A stretch of 64,000 bases of DNA from Pseudarthrobacter phenanthrenivorans Sphe3 (lineage in GTDB: Bacteria > Actinomycetota > Actinomycetes > Actinomycetales > Micrococcaceae), in contig NC_015147.1 in assembly GCF_000189535.1 (NCBI RefSeq), positions 1-64,000 of the forward strand, given 5' to 3'. A program made the position numbers and the translations under genes. The notes beneath the pieces are model-generated. The model did no database searches, was not told where the DNA came from, and worked only from the letters and a program-made list of their open reading frames with translations. Positions 59,351 to 64,000 of the stretch are shown here, in pieces (the first letter of the stretch is position 1; every line of letters begins with the position of its first letter).

Positions 59351-60596
59351 CGGGCACCTTTTTCTCGGGAGCTTCAAGCTGAGTTTGTTGGAGCGGCCTG
59401 CCTGGACCTGATTCTGTTGGCGCGATCTGCGCTGGAAGGTCTTTTCTGCGGATACTTCCAGCTGCTGGAAGGGTCATGAGGACGCCGGCCGTGACCAGCG
59501 CTGCGGCAACAGGGACCACGCTGACCAGCAGTGCCATCACAAACGGTGTTAGGAAGAGCGCTGAAGCCCGTACCGTGCCAGTCAGGGAGAGAGCATCCCC
59601 GCGTTCTTCCGGGTGCACTTCATCTGCAGCTATGGCCGGTCCGACAGTCTGGAGGATCCCGGCACCAACGCCGGAAACAGCGAGGGCGGCGGCGGCGGCA
59701 ACTGCGGCGCCGGCCAGTGGCCCCGCCGCGGCCAAGCCCGTCCCCGTGGCCAGGAGGCCCGTGAGAAGGGACGTCCTGTTTCCCCGCCTGCGCAGCCAGC
59801 TCGCAGATGCACTTCCGGCCAGGACGGCAGCGTTGGGTATGGCTACCAGGATTCCGATGACGGCGACGGGTTGGCCGGCAAGGGAGAGCACGATGGGAAC
59901 GTAGGAGTCCAAGAGGCTCTTCCAGGCGCCCGCTCCAGCGTTCATCCAGCAGGCGGCATCGACGCCAGGGCGCCGCCAGAGGCCTCGCGCCATTATTCCG
60001 CCTGTGGCATGCTCCGGAGCGAACACAGGAAGCCTGGTCAGAAGGGCAGCAGGGATGACGGCCGCCGATCCTGCCGCTGCCGCCACGATCAGCGGCAGCG
60101 GTGTCGAAAGTTCCCAGAGATAACCGGCAAGTGCAGGTCCCAGCAGTGCTCCGACCCCTGCGGCGAGATTCACGTCAGTCAGTCCCTTGACAGACGAGGT
60201 CGACATGCGGACGGCGTGCGTCTGGCTGCTGGTCCAGAACAAGGCTCGAGCCGAGCCCTGGACCAGCTGGGATACTACGAAAATTGCCAATGCATCTGAG
60301 ACTGCGATCAGAGCGCACGAGACGGCAATCATGAGCGCTGCTCCCACGAGGAGGGCTTTGTCTGGGACCCTGCGCATCAGTGCTCCCAGGAAGATCCGGG
60401 TCACTAACTGCGAGACTGCTGCAAGTGCAACCATCATTCCGACTTCGACCGTGCTGTACCCCACGGCAATGGCCAATATCGGCACCACCACTGCCAGGGT
60501 TCCAAGGGCGAACGAGAACAATACCGTCGCGGCAATGCTCAGGATTCTGTCAGCGCCGGACAGGCCCACGGTCTGGCCTCTGCAGGATGATGGCAC
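59340..60596 (-). CDS. MFS transporter
   Basis: About 418 residues with 12 hydrophobic segments. Typical features: an AKLA-like loop R-R-V-P-D-K-A-L-L-V between segments 2 and 3, and repeated Gly/Ala-rich helices (AALAVSGVGAGILQTVG). Its gene overlaps phtB, so it is likely a phthalate or aromatic-acid carrier or an exporter of intermediates. Start is GTG at 60596 with AAGGG upstream. Confidence 0.82.
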   Translation of the reverse strand: MPSSCRGQTVGLSGADRILSIAATVLFSFALGTLAVVVPILAIAVGYSTVEVGMMVALAAVSQLVTRIFLGALMRRVPDKALLVGAALMIAVSCALIAVSDALAIFVVSQLVQGSARALFWTSSQTHAVRMSTSSVKGLTDVNLAAGVGALLGPALAGYLWELSTPLPLIVAAAAGSAAVIPAALLTRLPVFAPEHATGGIMARGLWRRPGVDAACWMNAGAGAWKSLLDSYVPIVLSLAGQPVAVIGILVAIPNAAVLAGSASASWLRRRGNRTSLLTGLLATGTGLAAAGPLAGAAVAAAAALAVSGVGAGILQTVGPAIAADEVHPEERGDALSLTGTVRASALFLTPFVMALLVSVVPVAAALVTAGVLMTLPAAGSIRRKDLPAQIAPTESGPGRPLQQTQLEAPEKKVPDDN

Positions 60597-60627
60597 GCCG
60601 CCCTTGGGTCGGAGTCCGGTTAGAGAG

Positions 60628-60656
60628 CCGGCACGGCGATTTCTGCGCCGTGCCGG
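60628..60656 (-). terminator. 11-bp hairpin between hydrolase and MFS genes
   Basis: CCGGCACGGCG (60628-60638) and CGCCGTGCCGG (60646-60656) form a perfect stem with a 7-base loop immediately after the hydrolase stop. No T-run follows, so partial termination or mRNA processing is more likely than a full stop. Confidence 0.5.
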
Positions 60657-60658
60657 GC

Positions 60659-61315
60659 TTACCCGCGGACATGTTCGAGATAGGTGTTTGCTTCTTCCAG
60701 ACCGACAACATCGCCGTATTTGTTGTCAATGTCGAAAAGGCTGGCGAGGTGCGGCAGTTCGGCCCGGTCTCCGACGCCCTCCTCAACAACGATGGTGTGG
60801 AATCCGTAGGAACATGAATCCACGGCGGTAGCCCGGATGCATCCGCTGGTGGTGCAGCCGATGAGGATCAGCGTATCGATGCCTTTGGACACCAGACGGG
60901 CCGCGAGATCGGTGCCGAAAAAGCAGGATGCATACTTTTTCACGAGCAGCATTTCATTGTTTTGGCGCTCGAGCCTGTCGTCGAGTTCCACCCATTCGCT
61001 TCCCTCAACCAACCAGCTGTTGGACGGGATTTTCCGGATCCATTTACCGGCCTCCTGCAGGTCGGTGTCGTACGCGACAGTTGAAAAGATGATCGGAACG
61101 CCAGCGCCCCGAGCTCTTCCAAGAAGTTCCTGGGCTGCCTTTAGCTGTTCGTCAAGGTCTCCGGCCAAGGGCGATCTTGAATCCGTGAATCCGCGGATCA
61201 TGTCAACCACCAGAAGCGCCGGGCGGCTCCCGAAACCGATCCTTCCGCCCAGTCCCTTTTCCTTGAATTGGGACCTTAACCTCTGGTATTCCTCTCGGGC
61301 AGCAGTCGCAGACAT
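60659..61315 (-). CDS. Isochorismatase-fold cysteine hydrolase
   Basis: About 218 residues. The catalytic triad is visible: Asp in [13 protein letters not shown], Lys in [13 protein letters not shown] and Cys in [18 protein letters not shown]. Homologues include N-carbamoylsarcosine amidase and other amidases. Located between the ABC importer and the transporter-pht block, it might release phthalate from an amide such as phthalamate, but that is inference. Good ribosome site AAAGGGGAAAGC. Confidence 0.82.
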   Translation of the reverse strand: MSATAAREEYQRLRSQFKEKGLGGRIGFGSRPALLVVDMIRGFTDSRSPLAGDLDEQLKAAQELLGRARGAGVPIIFSTVAYDTDLQEAGKWIRKIPSNSWLVEGSEWVELDDRLERQNNEMLLVKKYASCFFGTDLAARLVSKGIDTLILIGCTTSGCIRATAVDSCSYGFHTIVVEEGVGDRAELPHLASLFDIDNKYGDVVGLEEANTYLEHVRG

Positions 61316-61384
61316 GCTTTCCCCTTTCTTAGAGCGTTTCAGTACTCAGACACGTAGGCAAGCGGGCGTGCAGGCCCCCTGGGG

Positions 61385-62185
61385 CTAGACCTTGTTGCCC
61401 AGCCGCCGTTCGACTGCCCACAGGGCGAGGTTCCCGGCCAGTGCGATCGCAGCGAGGAGCACGATGATGCCGTACATGGTTGGCAGGTCCAGCATGCCGT
61501 AGGCCCGCAGCGCCAAAAGCCCGAGACCGGCACGCGCAGCGAAGAATTCGGCGATGATCACGTTGATGAACGCGATGCTGAAACCGATACGGATGCCAAC
61601 CATGAGCGAGGGTGCCATGGCCGGAATGTATATCTTGGTCACGGTCTGCAGCGGGGATAGGCTCAGCGAGCGTGCCAGCTTGGGCAGGAGCGGGTTGATG
61701 GCGCGGACGCCTGCGGTTGTTGAGACCATGATGGGGAATACCGCTGCCAGCGCGGCCATCGCCGATTGCGCTCCCACACCCACTCCGAAAATCTGGAGAA
61801 GGATGGGAAAAAAGATTACGCGCGGGATGGCGAAGGCGCCTGCGACGATGGGATCGAAGACGGCACCGAGAAACTTGCTCCGGCCAATGGCATAGCCCAG
61901 TGGAAAGCCTATGGCAGCAGCGATGAGGAAACCGATAGCCACCGCCTGCAAGGTCGCGTTGAGGTGCCGGTAAATGGAGCCATCGGCGAAGCGCTTCGCC
62001 AGCGCGTTGAGCGAGTCAGTGGGCGAAGCGACGAGGTCACTCATGGAAGACAGCAGTGCCCACAGGAGCACCAAGGCCACCAACACGGCAGCACGCCACA
62101 CGTTGTCCCGGATGACCCTGGATCTGTTCGCACTCTGTTGAGTGGTGACTGTCGGCAACGAAGGAATCGTTACATCGGTACTCAC
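61385..62185 (-). CDS. ABC transporter permease (NitT/TauT type)
   Basis: About 266 residues, six membrane segments. BPD_transp_1 signature with LARSLSLSPLQTVTKIYIPA (EAA loop). GTG at 62185 has AAGGGA upstream and overlaps the stop of the other permease (GTGA). One of two paired permeases of an importer that probably serves phthalate, given the neighbouring operon, as in the PatABCD importer of Rhodococcus. Confidence 0.88.
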   Translation of the reverse strand: MSTDVTIPSLPTVTTQQSANRSRVIRDNVWRAAVLVALVLLWALLSSMSDLVASPTDSLNALAKRFADGSIYRHLNATLQAVAIGFLIAAAIGFPLGYAIGRSKFLGAVFDPIVAGAFAIPRVIFFPILLQIFGVGVGAQSAMAALAAVFPIMVSTTAGVRAINPLLPKLARSLSLSPLQTVTKIYIPAMAPSLMVGIRIGFSIAFINVIIAEFFAARAGLGLLALRAYGMLDLPTMYGIIVLLAAIALAGNLALWAVERRLGNKV

Positions 62186-62982
62186 AGCATGTCCCTTCTG
62201 ATGCGTTTCTCCAGCCAGGTAAGCACGCTGTTGACCAGTACGCTGAGGACGATGACAACAGCGATATAGGCCCACATGTCTGCTGTGTTCAGTTCCCGGT
62301 AGTAGAAGCCGGCGCGGAAGCCGACTCCTTGGGACGCGAGGATGAACTCCATGGCAACGGTGCCGATGACGGCGTAGATAAATCCGAGCTTCACGCCCGG
62401 GAAAATAAGCGGCGTCGCCGCCGGAAAGAGAACTTTTAAGTAGTACTGCCGCGGGGAGGCGCTGACCGAATTGGCGAGCTTGTGAAGAATAGGCTTGATG
62501 GCGTTCAGGGCAACCATCGTGGTCAGCGCAATTGGAATCAGGGACATCGATGCGGCTATAACGATGATCGGTCCCGCGTTGAGTCCCATCACGGCCAAAA
62601 GAACCGGATAAAACAACAAAGTGGGCATTGCATAGCCGGTGACGATGAAGGGCTCAAGGATGCGCCCTGCAGCCGGTACCCGCCACAAGAAAACCCCGAG
62701 CGGGACTCCCAGCACAAGTCCGATGGTGAACGCCACCAGAATGGTAGTAAGGGTTCGGGCTGCGTCCTGGCCAAACTGTTCCGTCGGGACGATCGAGGCC
62801 AGCCGGGTCAGAATCTCCGATGGTGGCACCATGAGGGACCGGCTGATCATGCCGGTTCTGGTAGTGAGCTCAAGGACAACGACAAGCGTCACAATGATTG
62901 CCCAACGGACCAGCGATGAACGCGGTACCATAGCGGCCTTTTGCTTGGCCGGCACGGCCGGGGTCTTCTCCAGAACGCTCAC
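62182..62982 (-). CDS. ABC transporter permease, second subunit
   Basis: About 266 residues, six membrane segments, EAA-type loop KLANSVSASPRQYYLKVLFP. GTG at 62982 overlaps the ATPase stop. It pairs with the downstream permease to form the membrane channel. Confidence 0.88.
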   Translation of the reverse strand: MSVLEKTPAVPAKQKAAMVPRSSLVRWAIIVTLVVVLELTTRTGMISRSLMVPPSEILTRLASIVPTEQFGQDAARTLTTILVAFTIGLVLGVPLGVFLWRVPAAGRILEPFIVTGYAMPTLLFYPVLLAVMGLNAGPIIVIAASMSLIPIALTTMVALNAIKPILHKLANSVSASPRQYYLKVLFPAATPLIFPGVKLGFIYAVIGTVAMEFILASQGVGFRAGFYYRELNTADMWAYIAVVIVLSVLVNSVLTWLEKRIRRDML

Positions 62983-63806
62983 GCCAGCCGCGCCCCTGGT
63001 CCCAACGTTTTCTCCGCCTCAACCTTTACCAGCGCCCAGAGGTGGTCTTCCAACTCACGGAACCTTGGCAGCGCGTGGGTTCCCTCCGGCCGGGGCCGTG
63101 GCAGATCGATGGTTACCACCTCTTTGACAACGGAGGGCCTAGCTGACATGACCCAAACCTCGTCGGAAAGGTACACGGCTTCCTGGATATCGTGGGTGAT
63201 GAACAGGACTCTATTGCGTGTCTTTTCCCAGATACGGAGCAGTTCCCGGCCGATGAACTGCCGGGTCTGCTGGTCCAAGGCGCCAAAAGGCTCATCCATG
63301 AGCAGGACGCGCGGCTCCATGGCCAAGGCCCGTGCGATCGCAACACGTTGCTTCATTCCTCCGGAAAGCTGGCCGGGGCGGTGGTCCTCGAAACCGGTGA
63401 GCCCGACAAGTTCGATCATTCGGCGGGCGCGCTCATGGCGCTCCGCTTTCGGGACGCCTTTGACCTCGAGGCCGAAAGCGACATTGTCCAGGACCGTGCG
63501 CCAGTGCAGGGTGGAGTCTTCTTGGAACACCATGGCAGTGTCCCGCCGGGGGCCGGTCACGCTTTCACCGTTTATGCTGACCGAACCCTGCGTGGGCTTC
63601 AGCAGGCCGCCGACCATGTCAAGCAAGGTGCTTTTTCCGCAGCCGCTGGGACCGATAACGGAAACGAATTTGCCTTCCGGTATGGCGCCCGAAACGTTAG
63701 CGACTGCGTGGGTGACTCCTGTCGCGGTGCCGAAAGTCATTCCGATATTGTCGAAAACGACGTCACTGTCGTGTCCTACTGAATCGATCGGGGATATCTG
63801 GCTCAT
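62979..63806 (-). CDS. ABC transporter ATP-binding protein (NitT/TauT type)
   Basis: About 275 residues. Walker A SVIGPSGCGKSTLLDM, Q loop MVFQEDSTL, signature LSGGMKQRVAIARA, Walker B RVLLMDEPFGALD and H loop ITHDIQEAV. It drives import together with the two permeases and the binding protein encoded just before it. ATG overlaps the stop of that gene (ATGA). Confidence 0.95.
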   Translation of the reverse strand: MSQISPIDSVGHDSDVVFDNIGMTFGTATGVTHAVANVSGAIPEGKFVSVIGPSGCGKSTLLDMVGGLLKPTQGSVSINGESVTGPRRDTAMVFQEDSTLHWRTVLDNVAFGLEVKGVPKAERHERARRMIELVGLTGFEDHRPGQLSGGMKQRVAIARALAMEPRVLLMDEPFGALDQQTRQFIGRELLRIWEKTRNRVLFITHDIQEAVYLSDEVWVMSARPSVVKEVVTIDLPRPRPEGTHALPRFRELEDHLWALVKVEAEKTLGPGARLA

Positions 63807-64000
63807 GAAAGGAAGTTCCTCATAACGATGGCGTTCATGTCCGGTTCTTTGGTGATCTGGCCTTGTTCTTTACCGGCGGCGACGACGGCGGCCAGCTGGG
63901 CATCGGTGAAGTCCAGGCTGTAGAAGTTCTGCGAGTTCTTCAGCGCCTCAAGAGCCACCTTGGGCTCGTATTTGATTGCCTTCCCGTAGGCGTCGGCGGC
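63803..64000 (-). CDS. ABC substrate-binding protein, C-terminal part (cut by window)
   Basis: Only the last ~65 residues are present; the gene continues beyond 64000. The end AAVVAAGKEQGQITKEPDM is typical of NMT1/TauA-like binding proteins. First gene of the importer operon, joined to the ATPase by an ATGA overlap. Substrate probably an aromatic acid such as phthalate. Confidence 0.85.
   Translation of the reverse strand, partial: AADAYGKAIKYEPKVALEALKNSQNFYSLDFTDAQLAAVVAAGKEQGQITKEPDMNAIVMRNFLS

Noticed and set aside
61370..61386. GC-rich GCCCC/GGGGC hairpin after the permease gene as terminator
   Set aside because: The stem is only four to five bases and no T-run follows; downstream genes are probably co-transcribed.

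Overview
The window looks like a piece of a large, probably conjugative plasmid from a high-GC actinobacterium, most likely Arthrobacter or a close Micrococcaceae relative (Paenarthrobacter, Pseudarthrobacter). Reasons: high GC, frequent GTG starts, ATGA/GTGA-coupled operons, plasmid families usual in this group (DUF4192, DUF4913, SCO6880-like, DUF6668-like), a parA/rep backbone with iterons, and a phthalate operon in the gene order known from Arthrobacter keyseri 12B. No rRNA, tRNA or CRISPR array was seen.

Layout. 1-4.1 kb: a lipoprotein gene whose last codons are replaced by a complete IS256-family insertion (35-bp inverted repeats, 8-bp target duplication), a membrane protein and an IS110-family transposase. 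4.1-9.4 kb: plasmid accessory genes, two of them behind near-identical copies of one ~421-bp leader, an ATP-dependent DNA ligase, and a two-gene unit behind a LexA/SOS-box-like site. 9.7-18.3 kb: a tightly coupled five-gene defence island (5mC methyltransferase, MutL/MORC-type GHKL ATPase, Z1 helicase-like ATPase, PD-(D/E)XK protein, AIPR protein). 18.5-23.7 kb: small genes, a PIN/HTH toxin-antitoxin pair, a membrane-anchored Mrr-like nuclease and a serine resolvase. 23.9-27.8 kb: plasmid maintenance (small partition protein, ParA, iteron-rich origin region, primase-like Rep, ribbon-helix-helix regulator).

27.9-39.7 kb: type IV secretion/conjugation genes. A leftward arm (degenerate MinD-like ATPase, lipoprotein, CHAP hydrolase, HTH regulator) and a rightward arm (DUF6668-like, pilin-like, VirB6-like, SCO6880-like, VirB4-like, VirD4-like, DUF4913) diverge from a four-unit 10-bp repeat array. 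A large nested inverted repeat follows (oriT or terminator candidate). No relaxase was recognised. 40-44.5 kb: a frameshifted IS1380-family element, a SIR2-domain protein (possible anti-phage NADase) and a nucleotidyltransferase-like protein.

44.8-64 kb: catabolism. A LysR regulator diverges from ligJ-ligK-ligI-ligAB(fused)-ligC-AKR-ModA-like, the protocatechuate 4,5-cleavage pathway to pyruvate and oxaloacetate. Facing it on the minus strand are an ABC importer (cut by the window end), an isochorismatase-fold hydrolase, an MFS transporter and the phthalate operon phtB-Aa-Ab-orf-Ac-Ad-C-R, which converts phthalate to protocatechuate. Together they form a complete phthalate-to-central-metabolism route next to a transfer and maintenance backbone.
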